Part shown: piece by piece, positions 1 through 8,375 of the stretch
How the letters are laid out: every line of letters starts with the position of its first letter
Numbering within the stretch: position 1 is the stretch's first letter
Assembly (NCBI RefSeq): GCF_003427025.1
Contig: NZ_QVAI01000029.1
Span: forward strand, 1 to 54,321
From: Jiangella endophytica
GTDB taxonomy: Bacteria > Actinomycetota > Actinomycetes > Jiangellales > Jiangellaceae
Reading direction: 5' to 3'
Length of the DNA: 54,321 nucleotides
Notes under the pieces: model-generated
What the model saw: the letters and a program-made list of their open reading frames with translations, nothing else
The model's database searches: none
Told to the model about the DNA's origin: nothing
Position numbers and translations under genes: made by a program

Positions 1-661
1 TGGCGCGGACGTGCGTCGCGACGGCCGCGGCCAGCGTCGTCACCCCGACCCCGAGGGCCGCGCCCGCGAGCACGTCGTGCAGGTAATGCACACCGCCGGC
101 GACTCGCGCGAGCGCGATCGCCGCCGCGACCGGCACCACCAGCGGCCACAGCTTCGGCATGACGACGACGCAGGCGGTCGCCAGCGCGGCGGCGATGGTG
201 GCGTGGTTGCTCGGCCACGACCAGTCGCCCGGTGACGGGCAGCCGAGCACGGTCTCGATCGCGACAGTGCGGCACGGCCGTTCCTCGGTGACGGCCGTCT
301 TGAGCAGTTCGCTCGCGCCGTAGGCGAGGACCGCCCCCACGCCGGCCGCGACCGCCAGCAGGAACCGTCCCCACTCGCCCCTCGCCGCGACGATCACCGT
401 GGCCGCCAACGCCGCCGCGACGAGGACCAGCAGCCCCCTCCCGGCGACCAGCTCGACCAGATCGCGCGCCCATGCCGGCGCGTCCGCGGCGGTCCCGGCG
501 AGGTCACGGTAGACGGGCTCCCGGCTCGGGGCGGTGGCGGCTCCGATACCGCCGAGCGAGGCCGTGAGGACGACGGCGGGCCGGCCCGGCCGGGGTGTCG
601 TTTCGGTGGCGATCATGCCGGTCAACGCTACGAACGCGCAGGCCAGCGTACATCTGACCAT
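1..661 (-). CDS. PAP2 superfamily phosphatase, partial (C-terminus beyond left edge)
   Basis: This is a membrane phosphatase of the PAP2/phosphatidic acid phosphatase type, which dephosphorylates lipid phosphates or polyprenyl pyrophosphates at the outer face of the membrane. The reverse translation shows the three family motifs in order: KTAVTEERPCR (KxxxxxxRP), PSNHAT (PSGH-like, with Asn for Gly) and RVAGGVHYLHDV (SRxxxxxHxxxD-like, with Ala for the first Ser), separated by hydrophobic helices. The gene runs off the left edge, so the C-terminus is missing. The start is uncertain. ATG at 661 is chosen because a hydrophobic segment follows closely, but no Shine-Dalgarno is visible. A GTG at 742 is in frame, and the frame stays open to about 950. 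The gene is divergent from the chitinase. The fold is certain, the substrate unknown. Confidence 0.8.
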   Translation of the reverse strand, partial: MVRCTLACAFVALTGMIATETTPRPGRPAVVLTASLGGIGAATAPSREPVYRDLAGTAADAPAWARDLVELVAGRGLLVLVAAALAATVIVAARGEWGRFLLAVAAGVGAVLAYGASELLKTAVTEERPCRTVAIETVLGCPSPGDWSWPSNHATIAAALATACVVVMPKLWPLVVPVAAAIALARVAGGVHYLHDVLAGAALGVGVTTLAAAVATHVRA

Positions 662-948
662 GGTCGGCAGCAGCCGTGCGACGTTCGTCGTACGGCGGGC
701 GACGGTGCGGTGGACGAGGGTCGTATGCGCCCGCCCGCCCACTGAGGCGGGCTGCCTTGGCGGACCGCGGTGCGCCCTGGATCGCCTGCCGTACGCGGCG
801 TGGGCGGTGCCTGGCATCGATGCCGCGAACTCGTTGTTGACGTGCCGCGCGACCAGCGCCGCGTGCGAGCCGTACCGGGCGACGACGTCGAGCTGGTCGC
901 CGCGCTGAGCGGCCAGGCCGACGCGGTGGGGTGACAGCTGTCGTGACG

Positions 949-960
949 TGGTCCTGACAA
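949..960. promoter_or_regulatory. DasR-like (dre) operator candidate
   Basis: TGGTCCTGACAA matches 9 of 12 positions of the core TGGTCTAGACCA of the Streptomyces DasR response element, which controls chitinase and GlcNAc genes. It lies 15 nt upstream of a good -35 box and ahead of a chitinase. No DasR gene lies in the window, so the assignment rests on sequence resemblance and position only. Confidence 0.4.
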
Positions 961-975
961 CCGGTCACGACCCCC

Positions 976-1004
976 TTGGCAGACCTGAACGCTTCTGCTA
1001 ACTT
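976..1004 (+). promoter_or_regulatory. Sigma-70-type promoter of the chitinase
   Basis: TTGGCA (976-981) and TAACTT (999-1004) are separated by exactly 17 nt. The predicted start is near 1011, giving a leader of about 200 nt before the ATG at 1210. Confidence 0.5.
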
Positions 1005-1209
1005 TCTTTCCAATTCGATTCGAGGCCATTCCGGCGCAATGCTCCGTTGGTGGGGTATCAGCGGATTCACCAGCCGCGTCGGCGAGTCATATCCCTAGTC
1101 AATGCTGCGTGCTCGGCCTGCACACGCCCTCGTGGAGGTGATGCGTCACCGCGTTCGGATCCGCGATCCGAGACCCGTCACGGACGAACATCTCGCAAGG
1201 GAGCCAGGC

Positions 1210-3939
1210 ATGAAGACTCGATGGCGTACCGCGGTGGCGTACGGCGCTGCCGCGGGTCTGCTGGTCACGAGCGTCGCTGCGGCGTTCGCGGGCCAGACAC
1301 CACGGCCGGACGGCGATCCGGCCGCGACGTCGGAGCCGGCGCCGCAGATGCGGGCCGCCGCAGCGGCCGAGAACGGTTACCGCAACGTCGGCTACTTCAC
1401 CCAGTGGGGAATCTACGGCCGCGACTTCCTGGTCCAGGATCTCGACCTCAGTGGCGCCGCGGCCGACCTCACCCATCTGAACTACGCGTTCGCCAACATC
1501 CACCCGGACACGCTGACCTGTTTCGAGGCCAACCGGCCGAACGGGCCCAAGGACTCGCCGGCCGAGGGCGACTACGCCGGCGACGCGTGGGCCGACTACG
1601 GCCGCGGGTTCGCCGCCGGTGACTCGGTCGACGGCGCCGGGGATACCTGGGACCAGCCGCTGGCCGGCAACTTCAACCAGATCAAGGAGCTGAAGGCCAA
1701 GCACCCGCAGCTCAAGGCGCTGGTCTCGATCGGCGGCTGGACGTGGTCGCGGCACTTCTCGCGGGCGGCCGCCACGCCCGAGAGCCGCGAGCGCTTCGTG
1801 TCGTCGTGCGTCGACATGTTCCTGCGCGGCAATCTGCCGGTGATCGACGGACGGGGCGGGCCGGGCTCCGGTGCGGGCGTCTTCGACGGGTTCGACATCG
1901 ACTGGGAGTGGCCCGGCGTGCCCGAGGAGCTCCAGCACCCCGGCAACCACTGGTCGGAGAACGACAAGGAGAACTTCACCGCGCTGCTCGCCGAGTTCCG
2001 CCGCCAGCTCGACGCTCTGGGGGCCGAGACCGGCGAGGCGTACGAGCTCAGCGCCTTCCTGCCGGCGAACCCCGTCCTGGTCGACGCCGGGTGGGACGTC
2101 TCACAGATCTTCGATTCCCTCGACTTCGGCAACGTGCAGGGCTACGACCTGCACGGCACCTGGCGACCGGACCTCGCCGGCCATCAGGCCAACACCAACG
2201 ACGACCCGGCGAACCCGCTCGAGGACGGGCAGCGCTTCAGCGTCGACGCGGCGATGAGCTACTACGTCGATCGCGGCGTGCCACCGTCGCAGCTCACCGT
2301 CGGCATCCCGCTGTACGGCCGTGGCTGGACCGGGGTCACCGACGGCGGGACGAACGGCGCATGGCAGCCGGCCACCGGTGCCGCGCCGGGCGAGTTTCCC
2401 GAGGAACCGGGGACCGACCGCTACCGCAACCTGCGCGGCGGCCAGATCTTCCACGACGAGGACGTACTGGCCTCGTGGTCGTACGACGGCACCGAGTTCT
2501 GGTCGTTCGACGACCCGTGGCTGGTGGACAAGAAGGCCGACTACATCACGGCCGGCGGCTTCGGCGGCGCGATGTGGTGGGACCTCGCCGGGGACTACCA
2601 GAACGAGCTGGTCGGACTCATGGGTTCGCGCCTGGCGACCGGCGGGCCTGGCGACCCGGGCGGCGGTGATGTGTCGGGTGGCGACGTCTCAGGTGGTGAC
2701 GTCTCTGGCGGTGACGCGTCGGGCGGTGACGACGGCGGGCCGCAGGCCTGTGCGGCGCCGGCCTGGGACCGGACCGCGGTCTACGTCGGGGGCGACCAGG
2801 TCTCGTACGACGGGCACCACTGGACGGCGCGGCACTGGACCCAGGGCGACACCCCGGCCCCGAGCGAGTGGGGCCCTTGGCGCGACGACGGCCCCTGCTC
2901 CGGAGGCGGCACAGCTAACGGCACCGACGTCGGGACCGACACCGGCTCCGACACCGGCGCGGAGACGGGCAGCGATGCCGGCTCCGAGACCGGCTCCGAG
3001 ACCGGTGGGGATACCGGCGCCGAGGACGGCGGCGATCCCGGCGGCCCCGGTGATCCCGGCCGGCGCTGGCTGACCGGCTACTGGCACAACTTCGACAACG
3101 GCTCCACCGTGCTGCGCGTCTCGCAGGTGCCGGCGGCGTACAACCTGCTGGCCATCGCGTTCGCCGACAACGTGGCGGGGACGCCGGGCGGGATCACGTT
3201 CAACCTCGACACCGGCGGGCTCGGCGGCTACACCGTCGACCAGTTCAAGGCCGACGTCGCCGCCCGGCAGGCCGCCGGCGGCACCGTCGTCATCTCGGTC
3301 GGCGGTCAGAACGGTCACGTCAGTGTCACCAACGCGACCGAGGCGGCCAACTTCGCGCAGACCACCTACGCGCTGATGCAGGAGTACGGCTTCGACGGCG
3401 TCGACATCGACCTGGAGCACGGGATCAACGCGACGTACATGGAGCAGGCGCTGCGGCAGCTGCGGACGCTGGCCGGCTCGGACCTGATCGTCACCATGGC
3501 GCCGCAGACGATCGACTTCCAGGCGCCGACGTTCGAGTACTACAAGCTGGCGCTGGCGATCCGCGACATCCTGACCATCGTCAACATGCAGTACTACAAC
3601 TCCGGCACCATGCTCGGCTGCAACCAGCAGGTCTACGCCCAGGGCACGGTCGACTTCCTGACCGGGCTCGCGTGCATCCAGCTCGAGGCCGGTCTGGCGC
3701 CGCATCAGGTCGGGCTCGGCCTACCGGCGACGTCGCAGGCCGCGGGCGGCGGCTACCAGTCGCCGTCGAACGTCACGGCCGCCCTGGACTGCCTGGCGAC
3801 CGCGACGCGGTGCGGCAGCTTCGTTCCGTCGGATCCGTGGGGCCCGATCGGCGGGGCGATGACGTGGTCGGTCAACTGGGACGCGACGAACGGCTACCAG
3901 TTCGCGAACACGCTGGGCGCCTATCTCGGCACCGGCTGA
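1210..3939 (+). CDS. Secreted chitinase with two GH18 domains flanking a chitin-binding module
   Basis: An exported endo/exo-chitinase that cleaves beta-1,4-GlcNAc polymers. ATG 1210 is chosen because GGGAG sits just upstream and a signal peptide follows at once (MKTRWRT, then a hydrophobic stretch to about residue 26); an in-frame ATG at 1102 would bury it. Order: GH18 domain A (about 55-475) with the catalytic motif DGFDIDWE, acid Glu233; an Asp/Gly/Ser linker; a CBM5/12-like module (about 518-563, rich in Trp and Tyr); an acidic Gly/Thr/Asp/Glu linker; GH18 domain B (about 617-909) with DGVDIDLE, Glu736. Both active sites keep the DxxDxDxE carboxylates. The two domains differ in type: A resembles large subfamily-A chitinases, B the compact ChiC/ChiD-like kind. 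At 909 aa it is about twice a single-domain enzyme. A hairpin follows the stop. Confidence 0.93.
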   Translation: MKTRWRTAVAYGAAAGLLVTSVAAAFAGQTPRPDGDPAATSEPAPQMRAAAAAENGYRNVGYFTQWGIYGRDFLVQDLDLSGAAADLTHLNYAFANIHPDTLTCFEANRPNGPKDSPAEGDYAGDAWADYGRGFAAGDSVDGAGDTWDQPLAGNFNQIKELKAKHPQLKALVSIGGWTWSRHFSRAAATPESRERFVSSCVDMFLRGNLPVIDGRGGPGSGAGVFDGFDIDWEWPGVPEELQHPGNHWSENDKENFTALLAEFRRQLDALGAETGEAYELSAFLPANPVLVDAGWDVSQIFDSLDFGNVQGYDLHGTWRPDLAGHQANTNDDPANPLEDGQRFSVDAAMSYYVDRGVPPSQLTVGIPLYGRGWTGVTDGGTNGAWQPATGAAPGEFPEEPGTDRYRNLRGGQIFHDEDVLASWSYDGTEFWSFDDPWLVDKKADYITAGGFGGAMWWDLAGDYQNELVGLMGSRLATGGPGDPGGGDVSGGDVSGGDVSGGDASGGDDGGPQACAAPAWDRTAVYVGGDQVSYDGHHWTARHWTQGDTPAPSEWGPWRDDGPCSGGGTANGTDVGTDTGSDTGAETGSDAGSETGSETGGDTGAEDGGDPGGPGDPGRRWLTGYWHNFDNGSTVLRVSQVPAAYNLLAIAFADNVAGTPGGITFNLDTGGLGGYTVDQFKADVAARQAAGGTVVISVGGQNGHVSVTNATEAANFAQTTYALMQEYGFDGVDIDLEHGINATYMEQALRQLRTLAGSDLIVTMAPQTIDFQAPTFEYYKLALAIRDILTIVNMQYYNSGTMLGCNQQVYAQGTVDFLTGLACIQLEAGLAPHQVGLGLPATSQAAGGGYQSPSNVTAALDCLATATRCGSFVPSDPWGPIGGAMTWSVNWDATNGYQFANTLGAYLGTG

Positions 3940-3952
3940 GCGACAGCGGGAC

Positions 3953-3996
3953 GGCGGGCGGTTCGATGGTGCTCTGGCGCCACCGAACCGCCCGCC
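3953..3996. terminator. Stem-loop terminator between the chitinase and rmuC
   Basis: A 13-bp perfect inverted repeat, GGCGGGCGGTTCG (3953-3965) and CGAACCGCCCGCC (3984-3996), with an 18-nt loop, lies 13 nt after the chitinase stop and before the end of the convergent rmuC gene. It could serve both. There is no T-tract, as is usual in high-GC actinomycetes. Confidence 0.65.
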
Positions 3997-4078
3997 ATCG
4001 CCAGACGCACGGCCGCCGGCGGCCCGAGCAGGTGCCCGTGCGGCGTCCGCCCGGATCGTCGTTCCTGAGCTGTCGTCG

Positions 4079-5560
4079 TCAGCCGTCGGTGCCGCTGCGC
4101 CGCCGTCGCGAGCCCGAGCCCGGCCCCTTGCCCGGGCCGAGGCCGAACCGCGGATCGACCTGGATGTCCTCGAGCGCGATGAGGGCGTCGTCGACCATCT
4201 CGGGCGCCTGGAGCTGGCGGGCGGCCCGCTCGACCTGCGGCGGCGCCTCGATCTCTTCGTCGACCACCTTGAGGTCGGCCATCTTGCGGGCGCTGACCAG
4301 GACCCGGCTTTCGAGCGAGCTGACGCCGTCGTTGTAGGCCTTGACCGCGCCGTCGAGCTGGCGGCCGAGCCGGGCGAGGTGACCGCCCATGGTCGCGAGC
4401 CGGGAGTGCAGCTCGCGGCCGAGGTTCAGCACCTCTTGCGCGTTCTGCGCCAGCGCCTCCTGCCGCCACGTGTAGCCGACCGTGCGCAGCAGCGCGACCA
4501 GCGTCGACGGCGTCGCGATGACGACGTTGCGCTCGAAGGCGTGCTCGAACAGTGTGGGGTCCTGCTCCATGGCGGCGTTGAGGAACACGTCGGACGGCAC
4601 GAACATGACGACGAACTCGGGCGTGGGCGCGAACTGCTCCCAGTACTGCTTGCCGGCCAGCGAATCGATGTGCGTCTTGAGGTGCCGGGCGTGCGCCGCC
4701 AGCCGCTTGTCGCGCGTCGCTTCGTCGCGGGCCTCCTGCGCCTCGAGGTAGCCGTTGAACGACACCTTGGCGTCGACGACGACCTTCTTGCCGCCGGCGA
4801 GGCTCACCACGAGGTCGGGGCGGAGCTTGCCGTCGGACGTCTCGGCCGTGGCCTGCTCGGCGAAGTCGACGTGCTCGACCATGCCGGCGGCCTCGACCAC
4901 CCGGCGCAGTTGCAGCTCGCCCCACCGGCCGCGCACCTGGGGCGCGCGCAACGCCGTCACCAGCTGCTGGGTCTCGAGCCGCAGCTGCTCGGAGCTCTTG
5001 CCCATGGTCTCGAGCTGGTTGCGCAGCTCGCCGTAGGCGGTGGCGCGGGTCTTCTCCAGCTGGTTCGCGTGGTCGGTGACCTTCTGCAGCTGGTCGTTCA
5101 GCGGCTTCACCATGGCCTCGACGGCCAGCCGGCGGTGCTCGAGCTCGGTCTTGACGCGTTCTTCCGAGCCCTTGAACTGTTCGGTGGCCAGCTCGAGGAA
5201 CTCGGCGCGGTTCTGCCGCAGCGCGTCGGTGGACAGCCGCTGGAACTCCTGCGTGAGCCGCTCCTGCTCGGCGCGGAGCATGGCCAGCTTCTCCTCGCCG
5301 CTGCTGCGCGCGTGAGCCAGCTCGGTCTCCAGCCGGGTCTGCTCGGCCTGGGCGTCGAGCATGCGCTCGCGGTCGACCTCGCGCTCGGCCTGCAGGTCCT
5401 GCTTCTCGCGCCGGACGGTGTCGAGCTCGGCCCGCGCGGCGTCGCGCTCGGCGGCCACCGTGGCGGCGAGGCCGGCCGTGCGGACGCGGACGAGCAGCGC
5501 GCCCACGACGCCGCCCAGGAGCAGGGCGACGAGAGCGGCGAGGACCGTGGAGACGTTCAT
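4079..5560 (-). CDS. rmuC: DNA recombination protein RmuC
   Basis: RmuC-family protein, thought to limit inversions and rearrangements at repeats and to have a nuclease-like core. It has an N-terminal membrane anchor (about residues 5-24), a long Glu/Arg/Gln-rich coiled coil (about 35-200), then the conserved RmuC core starting with ALRAPQVRGRWGELQLRR (about 204-220). The tail is a low-complexity Gly/Lys/Arg stretch. Length 493 aa, normal for actinobacteria. ATG 5560 is preferred over a TTG at 5590 because it places the hydrophobic anchor at the N-terminus. It is divergent from ychF, with 130 nt between them. Confidence 0.9.
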   Translation of the reverse strand: MNVSTVLAALVALLLGGVVGALLVRVRTAGLAATVAAERDAARAELDTVRREKQDLQAEREVDRERMLDAQAEQTRLETELAHARSSGEEKLAMLRAEQERLTQEFQRLSTDALRQNRAEFLELATEQFKGSEERVKTELEHRRLAVEAMVKPLNDQLQKVTDHANQLEKTRATAYGELRNQLETMGKSSEQLRLETQQLVTALRAPQVRGRWGELQLRRVVEAAGMVEHVDFAEQATAETSDGKLRPDLVVSLAGGKKVVVDAKVSFNGYLEAQEARDEATRDKRLAAHARHLKTHIDSLAGKQYWEQFAPTPEFVVMFVPSDVFLNAAMEQDPTLFEHAFERNVVIATPSTLVALLRTVGYTWRQEALAQNAQEVLNLGRELHSRLATMGGHLARLGRQLDGAVKAYNDGVSSLESRVLVSARKMADLKVVDEEIEAPPQVERAARQLQAPEMVDDALIALEDIQVDPRFGLGPGKGPGSGSRRRRSGTDG

Positions 5561-5676
5561 GGGGGCTACTTTGCCGGGGACCTCCGACAAAGTCGGGGAG
5601 GCGCGGCGGGAACCGGTCCGGAACAGGCCTTTCGTGGCGAATCAAGATCCGCTTAGTCGCCGGCCGCCGGGCCACG

Positions 5677-5682
5677 TACCCT
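5677..5682 (+). promoter_or_regulatory. Possible -10 box for leaderless ychF
   Basis: TACCCT ends 8 nt before the GTG at 5691, the spacing expected if transcription starts at or next to the start codon. The -35 candidate TTAGTC (5653-5658) is poor. Confidence 0.3.
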
Positions 5683-5690
5683 TGGCACCT

Positions 5691-6764
5691 GTGAGTCTCA
5701 CCATCGGCATCGTCGGCCTGCCCAACGTCGGCAAGTCCACGCTGTTCAACGCCCTGACGAAGAACGACGTGCTGGCCGCGAACTACCCGTTCGCCACCAT
5801 CGAGCCCAACGTCGGCGTCGTCGGCGTGCCCGACCCCCGGCTCGCGAAGCTGGCCGAGATCTTCGACTCCGCCCGCCAGCTGCCCGCCACCGTCAGCTTC
5901 GTCGACATCGCCGGCATCGTGAAGGGCGCCTCCGAGGGCCAGGGCCTGGGCAACAAGTTCCTGGCCAACATCCGCGAGGCCGACGCGATCTGCCAGGTCA
6001 TCCGCGTCTTCAACGACCCCGACGTCGTCCACGTCGACGGGCGCATCGCGCCAAGATCTGACATTGAGGTCATCGAGACCGAATTGATCCTCGCCGACCT
6101 GCAGACCATCGAGAACGCGTTGCCGCGCCTGGTCAAGGAGGCGCGGATGGCCAAGGACAAGCAGGAGGCCGTCACCGCCGTCGAGCGGGCCAAGGAGGTC
6201 CTCGACGGCGGGCAGACCGTCTTCGCCGCCGGCCTCGACCTCGAGCCGCTGCGCGAGCTGCACCTCCTCACCGCCAAGCCGTTCCTCTACGTCTTCAACA
6301 TGGACGACGAGGAGCTCTCCGACGACGGCCTCAAGGCCGAGCTGCGCGGGCTGGTCGCGCCCGCCGAGGCGATCTTCCTCGACGCCCAGATCGAGGCCGA
6401 GCTCTCCGAGCTGGACGAGGCCGAGGCGCTGGAGCTGCTGCAGTCGATGGGCCAGGAGGAGTCCGGCCTCGACATGCTCGCCCGGGTCGGCTTCGACACG
6501 CTGGGGCTGCAGACCTACCTCACGGCGGGCCCGAAGGAAGCGCGCGCCTGGACCATCCGCAAGGGCGCCACGGCCCCCGAAGCGGCCGGCGTCATCCACA
6601 CCGACTTCCAGAAGGGCTTCATCAAGGCCGAGGTCGTCTCGTACGACGACCTGGTCGCGACCGGCTCGATGGCCGAGGCGCGCGCGAAGGGCCTGGTCCG
6701 CATGGAGGGCAAGGACTACGTCATGGCCGACGGCGACGTGGTCGAGTTCCGCTTCAACGTGTGA
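5691..6764 (+). CDS. ychF: Redox-regulated ATPase YchF (Obg/OLA1-type)
   Basis: Universally conserved TRAFAC P-loop protein that prefers ATP over GTP, associates with ribosomes and is linked to oxidative stress control. The P-loop GLPNVGKST is at residues 9-17, followed by NYPFATIEPN (switch I), VDIAGIVKGASEGQGLGNKF (switch II), a helical insert and the C-terminal TGS-like domain with TDFQKGFIKAEV. Length 357 aa, close to the usual 363. The GTG start at 5691 places the beta-strand SLTIGIVGL directly before the P-loop. Longer frames upstream overlap rmuC and lack homology. Confidence 0.95.
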   Translation: MSLTIGIVGLPNVGKSTLFNALTKNDVLAANYPFATIEPNVGVVGVPDPRLAKLAEIFDSARQLPATVSFVDIAGIVKGASEGQGLGNKFLANIREADAICQVIRVFNDPDVVHVDGRIAPRSDIEVIETELILADLQTIENALPRLVKEARMAKDKQEAVTAVERAKEVLDGGQTVFAAGLDLEPLRELHLLTAKPFLYVFNMDDEELSDDGLKAELRGLVAPAEAIFLDAQIEAELSELDEAEALELLQSMGQEESGLDMLARVGFDTLGLQTYLTAGPKEARAWTIRKGATAPEAAGVIHTDFQKGFIKAEVVSYDDLVATGSMAEARAKGLVRMEGKDYVMADGDVVEFRFNV

Positions 6765-6804
6765 CGACACCGGAGGTCGAGCGGGCCCTCGCCGGCATCC
6801 GGGG

Positions 6805-7284
6805 GTGCGGTGGCCCGCCTGGGCCGTCCCCGCGGTCGATCGCCCGTGGGCCTACGATCCCGGCGGTGTCGTTCCCGCCTTCGAGGCGCTGGTGGCGGTC
6901 ACGGACGAGACCAGCGCAGTGCGCGCGTATCACCAGCTCCTCGGTGCGCTGGCGCACAACCACAGCGGATCGCCGTATCCGGCGATCGTCCCCGGGGTTC
7001 GCGGCCTGGCGGCGTCTGTCCCGCAGATGCGGGGCTGGTCCCTCGCGACCGCGCTGGACGTGCTGACGGACTCGTGGTTGTTCACCATCGACGACACCGC
7101 GTGCCGGACGGCCGACGGGCAGGTCCACGACCTGACCGAGGTCCAGGGGCTGGTGTCGTCGATCGCGCCTCTCGTGCGTCAGATCGCCGAGCGACGTGAG
7201 TCGCCGGAGCTGGGCCGGGCCCTCGAACTCCTCCGCGTCATCGACGATTCCGCACGGCTCAGATCGACGCTGCGTCGGCCGTGA
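6805..7284 (+). CDS. Hypothetical protein, mainly helical
   Basis: I do not recognise a family. The frame encodes 159 residues from a GTG at 6805, 40 nt after ychF. The composition looks genuinely coding: regular hydrophobic/charged spacing, for example AVRAYHQLLGALAHNHSG, GWSLATALDVLTDSWLF and ALELLRVIDDSARLRSTL. No signal peptide, membrane helix or cysteine pair is seen. It is probably cytosolic and alpha-helical. The start is uncertain, since no clear ribosome site is present and the frame is open upstream. It converges on the HNH gene, whose stop codon begins inside its last codons (7259-7284). Confidence 0.6.
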   Translation: MRWPAWAVPAVDRPWAYDPGGVVPAFEALVAVTDETSAVRAYHQLLGALAHNHSGSPYPAIVPGVRGLAASVPQMRGWSLATALDVLTDSWLFTIDDTACRTADGQVHDLTEVQGLVSSIAPLVRQIAERRESPELGRALELLRVIDDSARLRSTLRRP

Positions 7285-7612
7285 CAGCGCGGCTGATCTC
7301 GACCTGCCGGACGAGGAACGCCTGTTCGTCCAGCTTCTTGCGGCGCATCCAGGTGGTGACCTCGGCGTTGCACTTGCTGGCGTTGCACGAGCGGCAGGCC
7401 GGCACCACGTTGGCCAGCGTGTAGCGGCCGCCGCGGGAGATGGGCAGCATGCAGTCCTTCTGCAACTGGCCGTCGTCGGCGCCGCAGTAGGCGCAGCCGC
7501 CCCAGGCGGCGGTCAGCGACACCCACTGGGCGTCGGTGAGGTCGTGGTCGGATTTCGCCATCCGGCGCTGACGGCGGCGGGCGTAGACAGCGGCTCGACG
7601 GCGAGACGGCAC
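7259..7612 (-). CDS. Small HNH endonuclease-family protein
   Basis: A 117-residue HNH-type protein with two CxxC pairs (CAYCGAD and ACRSCNASKC) that would bind zinc, framing a beta-beta-alpha core, DCMLPISRGGRYTLANVVPA. The usual first metal/base His of the D-H-x-x-P pattern reads Cys here, while the Asn of the middle motif (ANVVPACRSCN) is kept. The N-terminus is strongly basic (VPSRRRAAVYARRRQRRMAK), fitting DNA binding. GTG 7612 is chosen because this basic stretch begins there; the frame is open further upstream but without protein-like content. The 3' end overlaps the convergent hypothetical gene by 26 nt. The role is unknown. Confidence 0.75.
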   Translation of the reverse strand: MPSRRRAAVYARRRQRRMAKSDHDLTDAQWVSLTAAWGGCAYCGADDGQLQKDCMLPISRGGRYTLANVVPACRSCNASKCNAEVTTWMRRKKLDEQAFLVRQVEISRAVTADAASI

Positions 7613-7673
7613 GATCCGAGCGTACGGCCCCCGGTCGTTCGATCCGGGTATTGACCGCGCTTCAACCAATGAG

Positions 7674-7710
7674 ACCGCGACGCAGCACCGGTGCGGGACT
7701 GCGTCGCGGT
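7674..7710. terminator. 12-bp stem-loop downstream of the CGNR gene
   Basis: ACCGCGACGCAG (7674-7685) pairs perfectly with CTGCGTCGCGGT (7699-7710), loop 13 nt. It lies 59 nt past the minus-strand CGNR stop and before the HNH start, so it probably ends the CGNR transcript. A second, weaker inverted repeat (GGTGGTG/CACCACC, 7725-7754) precedes it. Confidence 0.55.
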
Positions 7711-7768
7711 CCACCGGCATCAAAGGTGGTGGAAGCACCTCCACCGGCACCACCAGCATACCCAATCG

Positions 7769-8344
7769 TCAGGACGTGGCTGCACGCTGACGGTGGCCGC
7801 GGACCTTCGCGAGGTTGCCGCAGCGCTGCATGGAACACCACCGCCGCTTCCCCGGCCGCGAGGTGTCGACCAGCAGCAGGCCGCAGGTCTCGGAGGCGCA
7901 GACGCGGATCCGCTCGGCCAGTGGTCCGCCGAGCAGGTCGATCGCGTCGCGCGCGATGGTCGACAGCGCGGCGGGGGTCGTCGGCGCCGGATAGCTCACG
8001 CCGGAGCCGACCGTGCCCAGCCGGGGCACCAGCGGAGGCGCCGAGGCCGCGGCGTTGATCGTCGCGACGTCGGCCGCACGCACCTCGCCGCCCACGGCGA
8101 GCGAGCGGGCGGCATCGGTGATCGCGGCCCGCAGCGGCCGCATCGACTCCAGGTCGGCGGGCCCGGCGGCCAGGCCGTCGACGGACAGGATGACGCCGAG
8201 CCAGCGGGCGAGGTCAGCCGGCGTGTGGACGATCTCCCACCGCGCGTAGTCGCCCTCGCCGCCGGTGTGGGTGAAGTCGAGCGAGACCCGCCCGGTCAGG
8301 AACCGCACGCGGACGGAGAGAGGGAGATCCTCGCGGCGTTGCAC
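7769..8344 (-). CDS. CGNR zinc-finger regulator (ABATE domain)
   Basis: A 191-residue member of the CGNR family: an N-terminal ABATE-type stress-sensing domain, beginning FLTGRVSLDFTHTGG, and a C-terminal zinc finger with VCASETCGLLLVD followed by RPGKRRWCSMQRCGN. These are taken to be DNA-binding transcription factors. The GTG at 8344 coincides with the predicted transcription start for a perfect TATAAT box at 8351-8356, so the mRNA would be leaderless. It is divergent from the RidA-like gene, the two starts being 31 nt apart, so it may control that gene and itself through the palindrome between them. Confidence 0.85.
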   Translation of the reverse strand: MQRREDLPLSVRVRFLTGRVSLDFTHTGGEGDYARWEIVHTPADLARWLGVILSVDGLAAGPADLESMRPLRAAITDAARSLAVGGEVRAADVATINAAASAPPLVPRLGTVGSGVSYPAPTTPAALSTIARDAIDLLGGPLAERIRVCASETCGLLLVDTSRPGKRRWCSMQRCGNLAKVRGHRQRAATS

Positions 8345-8350
8345 GACACC

Positions 8351-8364
8351 ATTATAACCGGTTA
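8351..8364. promoter_or_regulatory. Bidirectional promoter with palindromic operator
   Basis: On the minus strand the DNA reads a consensus TATAAT (8356-8351), 6 nt before the CGNR start codon. On the plus strand TATAAC (8353-8358) lies 17 nt before the RidA-like ATG. The perfect palindrome TAACCGGTTA (8355-8364) overlaps both boxes, so a protein bound there would block both genes. Neither direction has a convincing -35. Confidence 0.5.
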
Positions 8365-8375
8365 CGGTGTGGCGT

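Larger units (their letters stand above)
743..1209. other. Gene-free regulatory region upstream of the chitinase
   Basis: No convincing gene is seen here. The minus frame of the PAP2 gene stays open to about 950, so a longer PAP2 N-terminus cannot be excluded. The region holds a DasR-like site (949-960), a sigma-70-type promoter (976-1004) and a leader of roughly 200 nt before the chitinase ATG. The leader contains a small perfect hairpin, TCGGATC-cgc-GATCCGA, at 1155-1171. Confidence 0.5.

Noticed and set aside
1102..1209. In-frame 36-codon N-terminal extension of the chitinase
   Set aside because: It would place the signal peptide internally, and the GGGAG site fits ATG 1210.
2665..2745. 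Short tandem DNA repeats that could suggest a CRISPR or minisatellite
   Set aside because: They are 15-nt units encoding the GGDVS-like linker of the chitinase, in frame and without unique spacers.
3921..6770. A 949-codon open frame on the minus strand across rmuC and ychF
   Set aside because: It is an antisense/out-of-frame shadow: arginine- and alanine-rich, without domain content, and it covers two well-recognised genes on their proper strands.
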